Below, one piece after another: positions 34,194 through 43,617 of a stretch of DNA of 64,000 nt. Under the pieces are notes generated by a model, which was not told where the DNA came from, did no database searches, and saw only the letters and a program-made list of their open reading frames with translations. Source of the DNA: Saccharibacillus brassicae (GTDB lineage: Bacteria > Bacillota > Bacilli > Paenibacillales > Paenibacillaceae); the NCBI RefSeq assembly GCF_006542275.1, contig NZ_CP041217.1, positions 4,590,501 through 4,654,500 on the forward strand, written 5' to 3'. How positions within the stretch are numbered: the stretch's first letter is position 1; each line of letters begins with the position of its first letter. The translations under genes were made by a program, and so were the position numbers.

Positions 34194-35867
34194 ATGATTA
34201 TGGAACGTGCTTTTTGGAAAGAAGCGGTCGTGTATCAGATCTATCCGCGCAGCTTTATGGACAGCAACGGAGACGGCGTAGGCGATCTGCGGGGCATCAT
34301 TATGAAGCTGGATTACCTCAAAGAGCTTGGCGTGGACGTGATCTGGCTGTCGCCGGTGTACAAATCGCCGAACGACGACAACGGATACGATATTAGCGAC
34401 TACGAAGACATCATGGACGAATTCGGCACGATGGCGGACTGGGAAGAACTGCTTGCGGGTCTGCACGAGCGCGGAATCAAGCTGATGATGGATCTCGTCG
34501 TCAACCATACGTCGGACGAGCACGCGTGGTTCGTGGAATCGCGCAGAGACGCGGACGGCGAATACGGCGATTATTACGTCTGGCGCGACGCGGCTCCGGA
34601 CGGCGGCATTCCGAACAACTGGGAGTCTTTTTTCAGCGGCCCGGTCTGGGAATACGACGAGCAGCGCGGCCAATATTACCTGCACCTTTTTTCCAAAAAA
34701 CAACCGGACCTCAACTGGGAAAACGAACAAGTGCGCACAGCCGTATACGACATGATGAAGTTCTGGCTCGACAAAGGCGTGGACGGCTTCCGCATGGACG
34801 TCATCAACCTGATCTCCAAAGTGGAAGGGCTGCCTTCGAACGGAACGGCTCCGATCGCGGACGGCAGCATGTACTACGTGGACGGCCCGCGCATCCATGA
34901 GTTTTTGCAGGAGATGAACCGCGAGGTGCTGTCGAAGTACGACGTCATGACAGTCGGCGAGATGCCGGGCGTGACGGTCGACGAAGCGAAAAAATACACG
35001 GCGGAAGAACGCGACGAGCTGCAAATGGTGTTCCAGTTCGAGCATATGCGTCTGGACGGCGGACCGGGCGGCAAATGGGACATCGTGCCGTGGAAGCTGC
35101 CGCAGTTCAAAGCGGTCATGGACAAATGGCAGGTCGGACTGGCGGAAAAAGGCTGGAACAGCCTGTACCTGAACAACCACGATCAGCCGCGCATGGTATC
35201 GAGATTCGGCAATGACGGCGAATACCGCGCCGAATCGGCCAAGCTGCTCGCCACGCTGCTGCATACGCTGCGGGGAACGCCTTATGTGTACCAGGGCGAA
35301 GAACTCGGCATGACCAACGTCAAGTTCCCGATGATCGACGATTACAAAGACATCGAGAGTCTGAACATGTATAACGAGAGAGTTACGCACGGCGGCGCCG
35401 ATCCCGGCACGGTCATGGAAGCGATCCAGACGAGAGGCCGCGACAACGCGCGCACGCCGGTCCAATGGGACGATAGTCGCTACGCGGGCTTTACGACCGG
35501 CACGCCGTGGATCGGGGTCAACCCGAACTACAAGACGATCAACGCCAAGCAGCAGCTGGCCGATCCGGATTCGGTGTTCCATTATTACAAAAAGCTGATC
35601 GCGCTGCGCAAACAGCACGACATTATGACATACGGCGAATACCAGCTGCTGCTGCCGGACCATGAGACGCTGTACGCTTACACGCGCACGCTCGGCGACG
35701 AGACGTGGCTGATCGTGCTCAACTTCTCGACAGAACCGACTTCGTTCGACTGGCCGGCGCCTCTATCTGAACGCGAAGCGTCGCTGATCGTCGGCAATTA
35801 CGGCGAAGACGGATTGGATCACAAGCAGCTGCGGCCTTATGAAGCGAGAGTGTATGGGCTTAAGTAA
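34194..35867 (+). CDS. malL: GH13 oligo-1,6-glucosidase / alpha-glucosidase
   Basis: The 557-residue enzyme hydrolyses alpha-1,6 (and often alpha-1,4) glucosidic bonds of isomaltose, isomaltulose or sucrose in the cytoplasm. ATG 34194 is 5 bases after AGGAGG; ATG 34200 is an alternative. Catalytic residues are Asp202 (GFRMDVI), Glu256 (VGEMPG) and the third Asp in NNHDQPR. DLVVNHTSDEH and QIYPRSFMDSNGDG are also typical. No signal peptide. The gene is monocistronic. Confidence 0.93.
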   Translation: MIMERAFWKEAVVYQIYPRSFMDSNGDGVGDLRGIIMKLDYLKELGVDVIWLSPVYKSPNDDNGYDISDYEDIMDEFGTMADWEELLAGLHERGIKLMMDLVVNHTSDEHAWFVESRRDADGEYGDYYVWRDAAPDGGIPNNWESFFSGPVWEYDEQRGQYYLHLFSKKQPDLNWENEQVRTAVYDMMKFWLDKGVDGFRMDVINLISKVEGLPSNGTAPIADGSMYYVDGPRIHEFLQEMNREVLSKYDVMTVGEMPGVTVDEAKKYTAEERDELQMVFQFEHMRLDGGPGGKWDIVPWKLPQFKAVMDKWQVGLAEKGWNSLYLNNHDQPRMVSRFGNDGEYRAESAKLLATLLHTLRGTPYVYQGEELGMTNVKFPMIDDYKDIESLNMYNERVTHGGADPGTVMEAIQTRGRDNARTPVQWDDSRYAGFTTGTPWIGVNPNYKTINAKQQLADPDSVFHYYKKLIALRKQHDIMTYGEYQLLLPDHETLYAYTRTLGDETWLIVLNFSTEPTSFDWPAPLSEREASLIVGNYGEDGLDHKQLRPYEARVYGLK

Positions 35868-35914
35868 GGGTTCGTCGCTATCAAAATCCAGAACAGAAAC
35901 GGTGGAACGGGAAC

Positions 35915-36679
35915 ATGGACGGGAGATACGGAAGAGACAACAATGAACCAAACGAGCGGGAGCTCGATCCGCGAGACCGCTATCCGGAGAGCCGCAGCCT
36001 GAGCGGGCGCGGCGGACAGGCGGACAGCCGGCATACGCCGAGCGGATTGTCGCCGTGGCGAGGGGTGTGGATGCATCCGCGCCTCGTGACGCGCGACTTC
36101 ATCTATTCGGCCAGACCGCTGCGCGGGGCGCTGCTGCTGGCTTTGATCGCAAGTATGTTCGGCGCGCTGAACACGGCGTCCACGCGAAACTGGGGCGACG
36201 ACATGAGTCTGCCGATGCTTGTCTTGTCCGTGATGGTCACCGGCTTGATCAGCGGCCTGGTGACGTATTACGTCGTCTCGTGGCTGTTCAAGCTGGTCGG
36301 CGGCTGGCTCGGCGGCGTCGGTTCTTCCAAAGACATGCGTATCGTCGTCGGGCGCATCAGCGGCATGCTCGGCATCATGATCGGACTGCTGTGGATTCCC
36401 GAACTGCTGATCGCCGGCCGGGAGAACTTTACGTTCGAGACGCCGAATCTTGATGCGAGCACCCTGCGCAGCCTGCTGTATATGGGCGTGCTGCTGCTGG
36501 AATTCGCTTTCGGATTCTGGGCGTTCGTGCTGATCCTGCACGCGACCGGCGAAGCGCATGCGTTCTCCGCTTGGCGCGCGCTGCTGATGTACTTCATTCT
36601 CGGCGTGCTGCTGCTGCTGGTTCTGGTCGCCGTCGTGCTCGTCGTGGCGCTTGTATCCGGCACTGCGCTCGGCATGTAA
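35915..36679 (+). CDS. Yip1-like multi-pass membrane protein
   Basis: The 254-residue protein has a polar, Arg/Asp/Ser-rich N-terminal 50 residues and then HPRLVTRDFIYS, followed by five hydrophobic helices (about 68-86, 95-125, 145-165, 185-210, 220-250), the arrangement of bacterial Yip1-domain proteins. The start ATG 35915 has only a weak GGTGG site. The function of bacterial members is not known. It lies 47 bases downstream of malL and may be cotranscribed. Confidence 0.75.
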   Translation: MDGRYGRDNNEPNERELDPRDRYPESRSLSGRGGQADSRHTPSGLSPWRGVWMHPRLVTRDFIYSARPLRGALLLALIASMFGALNTASTRNWGDDMSLPMLVLSVMVTGLISGLVTYYVVSWLFKLVGGWLGGVGSSKDMRIVVGRISGMLGIMIGLLWIPELLIAGRENFTFETPNLDASTLRSLLYMGVLLLEFAFGFWAFVLILHATGEAHAFSAWRALLMYFILGVLLLLVLVAVVLVVALVSGTALGM

Positions 36680-36715
36680 GCCGGAATCGGGTTTCGTAAT
36701 TTTTTCGCCGACATC

Positions 36716-36755
36716 AAAAACGTCCGCGCATCCCAGGTGGATGTGCGGACGTTTT
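36716..36755. terminator. bidirectional terminator between Yip1-like and GH42 genes
   Basis: AAAACGTCCGC-G-CATCC pairs with GGATG-T-GCGGACGTTTT. The A/T ends serve both convergent genes. Confidence 0.85.
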
Positions 36756-36881
36756 AGGATTGCGGCAGAAGGTAAGGGGATAGGCGAAAGTGTTTTTCGG
36801 GAAAAGAAAGGGCGCCGGATACGCTTGAATTCGGAGTAATCCGATTCCCGGAGCGCCCATCTGTTGAACATTCCCGCCGCT

Positions 36882-38909
36882 TTACTTGGCCGGGCTCAAA
36901 ATCTGCACATCGCGTCCCGCGATAACGGCCGAACCGCCGAGCGCGTCGCCGTTCAACAGATTGGTATAGCGGCCGTCCAGTTCGTACGTCGACGGATCGG
37001 CATTGTGGTTCATGACGAACAGGAACTCTTCGCCGTCTTTGACCCGCCGGGTCACTTCGACGCCTTCCGGCGTGTTCAGCAGCGGGAGAACGCCTTTGTC
37101 GGCGCAGAGACGTTCCAGCAGGCCGTCGATAAACGCCGGCTCCGGATCGGAAGCGACGTAATACGCCTGTCCTTCGCCGACCGCGTTGCGGGTCAGCACC
37201 GGCATGCCTTTGTAGAAGTCGTCGCCGTATTCGGCCAGCGTCTCCGCGCCTTCGGTATGCAGCAGATCGCACAGCATGCCGCATTCGTAACTTCCGCTCA
37301 ACGAGCCGAATTCGCCGTTCACGACGATCCGGTTGCGCATATCCGGGAACAGCGCGTCGGTCTCTTCCACCCAGATCCCGAGCAGCTTGCGCAGCTCGCC
37401 GGGGTATCCGCCGGTTTTGACCCGATCGGATTCGTCGACGATGCCGCTGAAGAACGTCGTCAGGAACGTGCCGCCGCCGCTTACGAAGTTCGTCAGCTTG
37501 TCGGCGACGCCCGGTTTGACCATGTACAGCACCGGCGCGACGACGATGTCGTACGCGTTGAAATCGGACTCGACGCTTACGATATCTACCTGGATATTGC
37601 GGTCGTAGAACGCTTTGTAATATTTATGGATCTGGTCGACGTAGTTGAGCGCGACGGTCGGTCCGCTGGACTTCTCGACGGCCCACCAGTTTTCCCAATC
37701 GAACAAAATGCCGACTTTGGCCGGCAGACGCGAATCGAGCAGGCGGTCGCCCAGCTCGCCCAGTTCGCGGCCGAGTTCCGACACTTCGCGGAAGACGCGG
37801 GTATGCTCGTGGCCGACATGCTCGATCACGGCGCCGTGGTATTTCTCGCACGCGCCGACGGAGCGGCGAAGCTGGAAGAACATAACCGTGTCCGCGCCGT
37901 GCGCGACGGCCTGGTAGCTCCACAGCCGCATGACGCCCGGGCGCTTCAGCGAGTTGTACGGCTGCCAGTTCTGTTGGCTCGGCGTCTGTTCCATCAGCAT
38001 GAACGGATCGCCGTTCTTGAGCCCGCGCATGAGATCGTGCGCCATCGCCGTGTAGCTGACCGGCGTCTGCAGGCCCGGGTAGTTGTCCCACGAGACGATG
38101 TCCAGCTCTTTGGCCCATTTGAAGTAATCGAGCTGCTTGAAGAAGCCCATCAGATTGGTTGTGATAACCGAGTCCGGAATATTCTTCTTGATCACGGCAT
38201 GTTCGAGCTTGTAGCATTCCAGCATGCTGTCGGAGTTGAAGCGCGAGTAATCGAGCGAGATGCCCTGGAACGTCGAATTGTTCTCGCCCCAATGTTCGCT
38301 CAGATTATTCGGAAGCACGATCTCGTCCCAGTCGTAGAACGTATGGCCCCAGAAGTTCGTGTTCCACGCATGGTTCAGCTTGTCCAGCGAGCCGTAACGT
38401 TCTCTCAACCAGACGCGGAACGCTTTCTCGCAGTTGTCGCAGTAGCAGTCGCCGCCGAATTCGTTGGAGACGTGCCAGACGATGACCGCCGGATGGTCTT
38501 TGTAGCGCTGGGCGAGCTTTTCCGCGATGCGCACCGCATATTTGCGATACGTCAGGCTGTTCGGACAGGAGTTGTGGCGTCCGCCGAACTTGCGTTTGCG
38601 GCCGTCGGCGTCCGTGCGCAGCACGTCCGGGTAGCGCTTGGCCATCCACGCGGGATGGGCGGCGGTGCTCGTGGCCAGACATACATAAGTGCCGTTGGCA
38701 TGCAGGCTGTCGATCAGCTCGTCGAGCCATTCGAAGTTGTAGGTCGCTTCGTCCGGCTGATTCAGCGCCCAGGCGAATACGTTAACGGTCGCGATATCGA
38801 TTCCGGCCAGTTTGAACATGCGGAGGTCTTCGCGATGCGTCTCGGCGTCCCACTGCTCCGGGTTGTAATCGCCGCCGTAAAAGATTTTGGGAAGTTTGCT
38901 GCTAATCAT
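36882..38909 (-). CDS. GH42 beta-galactosidase
   Basis: The 675-residue enzyme cleaves beta-galactosides such as galacto-oligosaccharides from plant galactan. The acid/base Glu150 lies in HVSNEFGG and the nucleophile Glu307 in FMLMEQTPS. The zinc-binding CYCDNC segment (157-160 region) and the trimerization and C-terminal beta-sandwich regions are present. ATG 38909 follows GAGGTGA on the minus strand. It has no signal peptide, so it acts on imported oligosaccharides. The divergent AraC gene is the probable regulator. Confidence 0.95.
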   Translation of the reverse strand: MISSKLPKIFYGGDYNPEQWDAETHREDLRMFKLAGIDIATVNVFAWALNQPDEATYNFEWLDELIDSLHANGTYVCLATSTAAHPAWMAKRYPDVLRTDADGRKRKFGGRHNSCPNSLTYRKYAVRIAEKLAQRYKDHPAVIVWHVSNEFGGDCYCDNCEKAFRVWLRERYGSLDKLNHAWNTNFWGHTFYDWDEIVLPNNLSEHWGENNSTFQGISLDYSRFNSDSMLECYKLEHAVIKKNIPDSVITTNLMGFFKQLDYFKWAKELDIVSWDNYPGLQTPVSYTAMAHDLMRGLKNGDPFMLMEQTPSQQNWQPYNSLKRPGVMRLWSYQAVAHGADTVMFFQLRRSVGACEKYHGAVIEHVGHEHTRVFREVSELGRELGELGDRLLDSRLPAKVGILFDWENWWAVEKSSGPTVALNYVDQIHKYYKAFYDRNIQVDIVSVESDFNAYDIVVAPVLYMVKPGVADKLTNFVSGGGTFLTTFFSGIVDESDRVKTGGYPGELRKLLGIWVEETDALFPDMRNRIVVNGEFGSLSGSYECGMLCDLLHTEGAETLAEYGDDFYKGMPVLTRNAVGEGQAYYVASDPEPAFIDGLLERLCADKGVLPLLNTPEGVEVTRRVKDGEEFLFVMNHNADPSTYELDGRYTNLLNGDALGGSAVIAGRDVQILSPAK

Positions 38910-39032
38910 AAAAAATCACCTCGACATATAAGAATAAGTCTATATTAATCTACTCAAAAATATTATAAAATATAATAAAAAGGGATAGGGATATAAGAAA
39001 AAAGAAATATTCGATCCAAAGGGGACATAGCG

Positions 39033-39878
39033 ATGGATAGCGCTTACAGACGATATTTGACCGAAAGACGTTATTTTACGGAAATCAAGGATCTCCCGCT
39101 GCCGGTCTACATGGAGAGCATCGGCTATAACCCGGATCAAGAAGCCATTTCCCGCCCCAACGGGTACAACTGCTACCACTGGCTGCAAACGGCGGGCGGC
39201 AAAGGCGAAATTTCGATGGGCGGCGCCAAGTATTTGCTGGAAGCGGACTCGGGCATTTTGCTCCTTCCGGGAGAAAGCCATTCCTACCGTCCGATCGAAG
39301 GCAAATGGGACACGTTCTACATGACGTTCGGCGGACCGCAGACCGGAGCCATTCTCGCGACGCTCGGTCTGCCGGTGTCTTCGTATTACGGCTGGGACCG
39401 GGGAGCGGAGCTGAGCGGCTTCGTCCCGGCGCTGCTCGGCGGGATCGACAGCGCGCGCGATTTGTCCGGGCTGAGCTTCTCGGTGGAGGTGTACCGGTTC
39501 CTGACTCTGCTCAAAAAAGACGGGCGGGTCAATCGCCTGCCGTCGCTGTCGAACTCTGTCCGCCGGCTCGCGCCCGTGCTGGAATTTCTCGACCGGCATT
39601 ACGCCGACTCGGACATCGGGCTCGAAGATATGGCGCAGCGCGCCGATATTACGCCCCGGCATCTCAATACGCTGTTCAAGCAGGCGTTCGGGATGACGGC
39701 GTACGCGTACCTGATCCTGCTGCGTTTGCGCAAATCCAAAGAAATGATGACGCTGCATCCCCGCATGACGGTTAAGGAAGTATCGGGTCTCGTCGGCTTC
39801 CGCGATGCCAGCCATTTCGTTGCCACGTTCCGCAAGCAGGAAGGCGTGACGCCGGAGCAGTTTCGGACGCTGCATTGA
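39033..39878 (+). CDS. AraC-family regulator, probable activator of the GH42 gene
   Basis: The 281-residue protein has an N-terminal cupin-like sugar-sensing part (about 1-150; WLQTAGGKGEISMGG..LLPGESHSY) and a C-terminal double HTH (about 180-281; DIGLEDMAQRADITPRHLNTLF and KEVSGLVGFRDASHFVATFRKQEGVTPEQFR). ATG 39033 is preceded by AAGGGGA. It is divergent from GH42 over a 123-base A/T-rich intergenic region, the usual arrangement for a local sugar-responsive activator. Confidence 0.93.
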   Translation: MDSAYRRYLTERRYFTEIKDLPLPVYMESIGYNPDQEAISRPNGYNCYHWLQTAGGKGEISMGGAKYLLEADSGILLLPGESHSYRPIEGKWDTFYMTFGGPQTGAILATLGLPVSSYYGWDRGAELSGFVPALLGGIDSARDLSGLSFSVEVYRFLTLLKKDGRVNRLPSLSNSVRRLAPVLEFLDRHYADSDIGLEDMAQRADITPRHLNTLFKQAFGMTAYAYLILLRLRKSKEMMTLHPRMTVKEVSGLVGFRDASHFVATFRKQEGVTPEQFRTLH

Positions 39879-39894
39879 AGACGGAATGCGCGCG

Positions 39895-39954
39895 ATAGAG
39901 CCGGAATGAAGAAAATAGAGCCGGAATGACGAAAATAAAGCCGCAGCATGAAGG
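39895..39954. repeat. 20-bp tandem repeat, three units
   Basis: ATAGAGCCGGAATGAAGAAA at 39895 is repeated at 39915 with one change and at 39935 with several. It lies between the AraC and esterase genes. Confidence 0.7.
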
Positions 39955-40117
39955 AAAGTTAGCGGAAAATGACGGAAATCGGCAGGAAAAGTAAACGGCG
40001 AACAGGAAATGGCGGAACCGATCGCGAATTGCTGTGTGGAGGTTCGCTCAAGTTCGAAGTTCGCTTGGCTCGAAGTTCACATCATGAAGTTTATATTCCA
40101 AGGAGATGAAACGGCAT

Positions 40118-40771
40118 ATGAAATTGAATCGCAACGACAAACTGCTGCTGATCGGAGACTCGGTCACCGATACCGGGCGCGCTTATCCGGTCGGCTACGG
40201 CAGCGGATTGGGCAGCGGCTACGCGTCGCTGGTCGACGCGCTGCTGCGCACCGGCTACCCGGAATTGAATACGCTCGTGCTGAACACGGGCATCGGCGGC
40301 GATACGGTTCGCCACCTCAAAAAGCGCTGGCAGAGCGACGTGCTCGACCTGAAGCCGGACTGGCTGTCGATCATGATCGGCATCAACGACGTATGGCGCC
40401 AGTTCGACACGCCGGAAGCGATCCAGCCCGCCGTCACGCTGGACGAATACGAAGCGACGCTGCGCGAACTGCTGGACGCCGTGCAGCCGGGACTCAAAGG
40501 GCTGATTCTGATGACGCCGTATTACATGACCGGTCCGGAAGATCCGATGCGCGCGATGATGGATCGCTACGGCGCGGTCATCAAGCGGCTGGCCGGCGAT
40601 TACGGCGCGGAGCTGGTCGATACCCAGGCGGCATTCGACCGGATGGGCCACCATATGGTGCAGTCTTCGCTGTCGAACGGCTGGGATCACGTGCATCCGA
40701 ATACGGCCGGCAGCATGCTGCTTGCCCGGGGCCTGCTGAACGCGCTCGATTTCGAATGGGAACGGCACTAA
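40118..40771 (+). CDS. SGNH/GDSL acetyl-xylooligosaccharide esterase (Axe2-like)
   Basis: The 217-residue hydrolase has Ser15 in GDSVTD, a Gly and Asn in the oxyanion blocks (GIGGDT, GIND), and Asp190/His193 in DHVHP. These positions and phrases such as WLSIMIGINDVWRQ and LDEYEATLREL closely match Axe2 of Geobacillus, which deacetylates xylo-oligosaccharides inside the cell. An extended site AAGGAG(A)TGA at 40100-40109 puts the start at ATG 40118; the ATG at 40106 falls within it. An SMP-30-like gene follows after 78 bases. Confidence 0.9.
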   Translation: MKLNRNDKLLLIGDSVTDTGRAYPVGYGSGLGSGYASLVDALLRTGYPELNTLVLNTGIGGDTVRHLKKRWQSDVLDLKPDWLSIMIGINDVWRQFDTPEAIQPAVTLDEYEATLRELLDAVQPGLKGLILMTPYYMTGPEDPMRAMMDRYGAVIKRLAGDYGAELVDTQAAFDRMGHHMVQSSLSNGWDHVHPNTAGSMLLARGLLNALDFEWERH

Positions 40772-40849
40772 ACCGATACCGGAACGTCCGATTGGGGTAA
40801 CTGTATACATACCCACCATACCTGCGCACCCTGCGGAAGGAGAATCGAG

Positions 40850-41752
40850 ATGAACGAATTCAAAGGCATCACACCGGAGCCGGTCTCCGAATACCGGGCG
40901 ACGCTCGGCGAAGGCCCCAACTGGCTGGAGGACAAGCAGACGCTGATGTGGGTCGACATCGAAGGCAAGCAGCTGCGCTTCTATAATCCGGAGGACGGCA
41001 GCGAAGACGTGCACGAACTGCCGGAACGAGCGGGCGCGGCCGTCGGCCATACCGACGATACGGTCGTGCTGGCCGTCGAGAGCGGCTTCGTCTTCTACGA
41101 CTTGAACAGCCGCCGGCAGACGCCGATCCACGATCCCGAGAACCGGGCGGACAACCGGTTCAACGACGGCAAATGCGACGCGGCCGGCCGGTTCTGGGCC
41201 GGCACGATGAGCCTTGTCGGCAAAGAGCGCGAAGGCGCGTTCTACTGTCTGGACAGCGATCTGTCGACGCGCCGCATCTTCGGCGACGTGTCCACCTCGA
41301 ACGGACTCGGCTGGAGCCCCGACGGCACGGTGCTGTACTATATCGATACCGGCACCCAGAAAGTCCAGGCGTTCGAATTCGACGTGGAGCGAGGCGAACT
41401 CGGCGCGGAGCGCACCGTCGTCTCCTTCGACGACGAAGAAGGCTTCCCGGACGGCATGGCGGTCGACGCCGACGGCCATCTGTGGATCGCGCATTACGGC
41501 GGCGGCCGCGTCAGCAAATGGGACCCTGCCGCAGGCCTCAAAGTCGGCGAGATTCTGCTGCCTGTCGACAACGTCACCTGCTGCGCGTTCGGCGGCGCCG
41601 ATTACGGCGACCTGTACATCACGACGGCGATCGACGGCTTGTCCGACGAGCAAAAAGCCGAGCAGCCGCTGGCCGGCGCGCTGTTCGTCTGCCGCCCGGG
41701 CCCCAAAGGCCAACCGGCCCACCTGTTCCGGCATACGGCTACGGCGGAGTAG
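40850..41752 (+). CDS. SMP-30/gluconolactonase/regucalcin-family protein
   Basis: The 300-residue six-bladed beta-propeller starts at ATG 40850 after GAAGGAGA. Metal ligands typical of the family can be seen: Glu in TLGEGPNW, Asn in NRFNDGKCD (near 105), Asn in STSNGLGW (near 150) and Asp in GFPDGMAVD (near 200). Members open sugar lactones. Adjacent to the Axe2-like esterase, it may belong to pentose or uronic lactone use. Confidence 0.9.
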   Translation: MNEFKGITPEPVSEYRATLGEGPNWLEDKQTLMWVDIEGKQLRFYNPEDGSEDVHELPERAGAAVGHTDDTVVLAVESGFVFYDLNSRRQTPIHDPENRADNRFNDGKCDAAGRFWAGTMSLVGKEREGAFYCLDSDLSTRRIFGDVSTSNGLGWSPDGTVLYYIDTGTQKVQAFEFDVERGELGAERTVVSFDDEEGFPDGMAVDADGHLWIAHYGGGRVSKWDPAAGLKVGEILLPVDNVTCCAFGGADYGDLYITTAIDGLSDEQKAEQPLAGALFVCRPGPKGQPAHLFRHTATAE

Positions 41753-41990
41753 GTCCGGTTCGGTCACGGACGCGGCTTACTCGTCGGCGGACCGGGCGTC
41801 GGAGCAGTCGGCCCGGTAACGGGCGGTTTGTTTCCGATGATGGATCGAACAGCCGGACTATGGGAGCATTATTTTCGCTAACCGATTAAAGAGCCCGGCG
41901 ATAAAATCCTCATTTTCGATAACGGATCAAGCTGTCTCGACGACGGACCGCCGCTCGGCTTCCGAATTCGTTTTCCCCTCCAGGCATCCC

Positions 41991-42022
41991 GCGCGTCTCT
42001 ACTAGCTATAGGAGAGACGCGC
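41991..42022 (+). terminator. hairpin downstream of the SMP-30 gene, possible terminator
   Basis: GCGCGTCTCT and AGAGACGCGC form a 10-bp stem with a 12-base loop. A T run appears only 14 bases later, so termination is uncertain. Confidence 0.45.
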
Positions 42023-42108
42023 CGGAAGCCGGAGGTTTTTTTATATTGAAAAAAAGCTTGGCCCGAACTGCTGAACCTCAAACCCCTACGACCCCAATCT
42101 TCGAAATT

Positions 42109-42190
42109 CGCAAATAACTGCTTTTTTCCACTTATTCATACCGGATTCAGGCACCGTGCAAAAATAAGTGCGACAAAGCAGTTATTTGCG
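42109..42190. repeat. 82-base two-step hairpin of the AAATAASTG family
   Basis: CGCAAATAACTGCTTT (42109-42124) pairs perfectly with AAAGCAGTTATTTGCG (42175-42190). Inside, CACTTATT (42129-42136) pairs with AATAAGTG (42163-42170). The stems are 16 and 8 bp. Confidence 0.85.
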
Positions 42191-42266
42191 CTAAAAAAGC
42201 GGCGGAAGACGGCAAACGAGCGAATTAAGTGGATTAGCGCACCTATTTCGCCAAATCGCTTGTTTT

Positions 42267-42304
42267 GCGCCGAAATAACTGTCCGCACGCACTTATTTCG
42301 GCGC
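42267..42304. repeat. second AAATAASTG-family hairpin
   Basis: GCGCCGAAATAA (42267-42278) pairs perfectly with TTATTTCGGCGC (42293-42304) across 14 bases that contain CTG and CAC. Confidence 0.85.
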
Positions 42305-42492
42305 AGACGAAAAAGGGAGCGGCCGATGTGAAGTCGCACGGCGATTTTTGCCGCGCTTAAAAGGCCGCGCATCGGGGCTGCGCCGCGCGGTGCCGAGCCG
42401 ATTCCCGCCGTTTTACTCGCCGCCGGGTTGTGTTACGATAAGAACTAGCCGACAGACCGGCGCAGCATGCAGATACGGGAGGACGACAAGGC

Positions 42493-43092
42493 GTGAGAGT
42501 AGTAGCCGGAGAAGCAAAAGGAAGACCGCTCAAAGCGGTGCCGGGCCGAGGAACGCGCCCGACGACCGATAAAGTCAAAGAAGCGATATTCAGCATGATC
42601 GGACCTTTTTTCGAAGGGGGAGCGGTGCTTGACCTGTTCGCCGGCACCGGCGGGCTCGCGATCGAAGCGATCAGCCGCGGCATGGAGCGGGCGATCCTGG
42701 TCGACGCGGACGCCAAAAGTATCGAAGTCGTGCGCGCGAATCTCAAAGTGACCGGATTCGAGAGCCGTGCCGAAGTGTACCGCAACGACGCCCAGCGTGC
42801 GCTCAAAGCACTGGCCAAGCGGGACGCCGCGTTCGATCTGGTGCTGCTGGACCCGCCTTACCGCATGAAGAACGGCGCGGAGCTGATGCTCTATATGGAA
42901 GAAGCCGGCCTGCTCAAGCAGGAAGCGGTCGTGCTGCTGGAATACGAATCGTCGTACGAATATCCGGAAGCGTTCGGCGGATTCGAGCTGCAGCGCAAAG
43001 CCGTATACGGGGAAACCGCCGTCTCCATTTACAACTGGAAGACGCAGCAGGGCGAACAGACACAGCCCGCAGAGGAGGATTTGGAATCTTGA
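42493..43092 (+). CDS. rsmD: 16S rRNA (guanine-966-N2)-methyltransferase
   Basis: The 199-residue SAM-dependent enzyme methylates G966 of 16S rRNA (E. coli numbering). It has the SAM motif [14 protein letters not shown], the catalytic DPPY (LLDPPYRMK) and the RsmD start [13 protein letters not shown]. It begins at GTG 42493 after GGGAGGA. Its stop overlaps the coaD start, the conserved rsmD-coaD pair. Confidence 0.95.
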   Translation: MRVVAGEAKGRPLKAVPGRGTRPTTDKVKEAIFSMIGPFFEGGAVLDLFAGTGGLAIEAISRGMERAILVDADAKSIEVVRANLKVTGFESRAEVYRNDAQRALKALAKRDAAFDLVLLDPPYRMKNGAELMLYMEEAGLLKQEAVVLLEYESSYEYPEAFGGFELQRKAVYGETAVSIYNWKTQQGEQTQPAEEDLES

Positions 43093-43595
43093 TGGAAAAA
43101 GTGACCAAAATCGAACGCATCGCCGTCTACCCGGGGAGTTTCGATCCGGTGACGCTCGGGCATATGGATATTATCCACCGCGCCGCCAAGCAGTACGACC
43201 GGCTGATCGTGGCCGTGCTCAACAATTTGAGCAAGAAGCCGCTGTTCACGGCCGAAGAGCGGGCGGACCTGCTGCGCCAGGCCACGGCCGACCTGCCGAA
43301 CGTGGAAGTGGACGTGTTCCGCGATCTGCTCGTCAACTATGTCGATCAGAAGCAGGCGCAGGTCGTCGTGCGGGGCGTGCGCTCCGTCACCGACTTCGAA
43401 TACGAATTGCAGATCGCGACGACGAACCGTAAGCTGAACGAGAACGTCGAGACTATTTTTATGATGACCAATCCGCTGTATTCGTACCTCAGTTCAAGCG
43501 TCGTCAAAGAAATTTCGCAGTTCAAAGGCGATATCAGCGAACTGGTGACGCCGGAAGTGCGCACGGCGCTCTGGGCGAAGCTGCACGGCGAATAG
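43092..43595 (+). CDS. coaD: phosphopantetheine adenylyltransferase
   Basis: The enzyme of about 167 residues makes dephospho-CoA from phosphopantetheine and ATP. The nucleotidyltransferase signature is [16 protein letters not shown] (TxGH), and the C-terminal site is [10 protein letters not shown] in place of the usual ISSTxxR. GAGGAGG (43073-43079) serves either TTG 43089 or ATG 43092. The gene overlaps rsmD. Confidence 0.95.
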   Translation: MEKVTKIERIAVYPGSFDPVTLGHMDIIHRAAKQYDRLIVAVLNNLSKKPLFTAEERADLLRQATADLPNVEVDVFRDLLVNYVDQKQAQVVVRGVRSVTDFEYELQIATTNRKLNENVETIFMMTNPLYSYLSSSVVKEISQFKGDISELVTPEVRTALWAKLHGE

Positions 43596-43617
43596 AGTAT
43601 AACACCCATTACCGACA

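Larger units (their letters stand above)
41753..42492. other. 740-base intergenic region with large hairpins
   Basis: Three strong inverted repeats are present: 41991-42022, 42109-42190 and 42267-42304. The rest has no supported gene. The region ends with the ribosome binding site of rsmD and marks the border between the accessory genes and the core block. Confidence 0.65.

Noticed and set aside
36864-38948. 694-residue plus-strand frame opposite the GH42 gene
   Set aside because: Antisense shadow of a well-supported GH42 gene.
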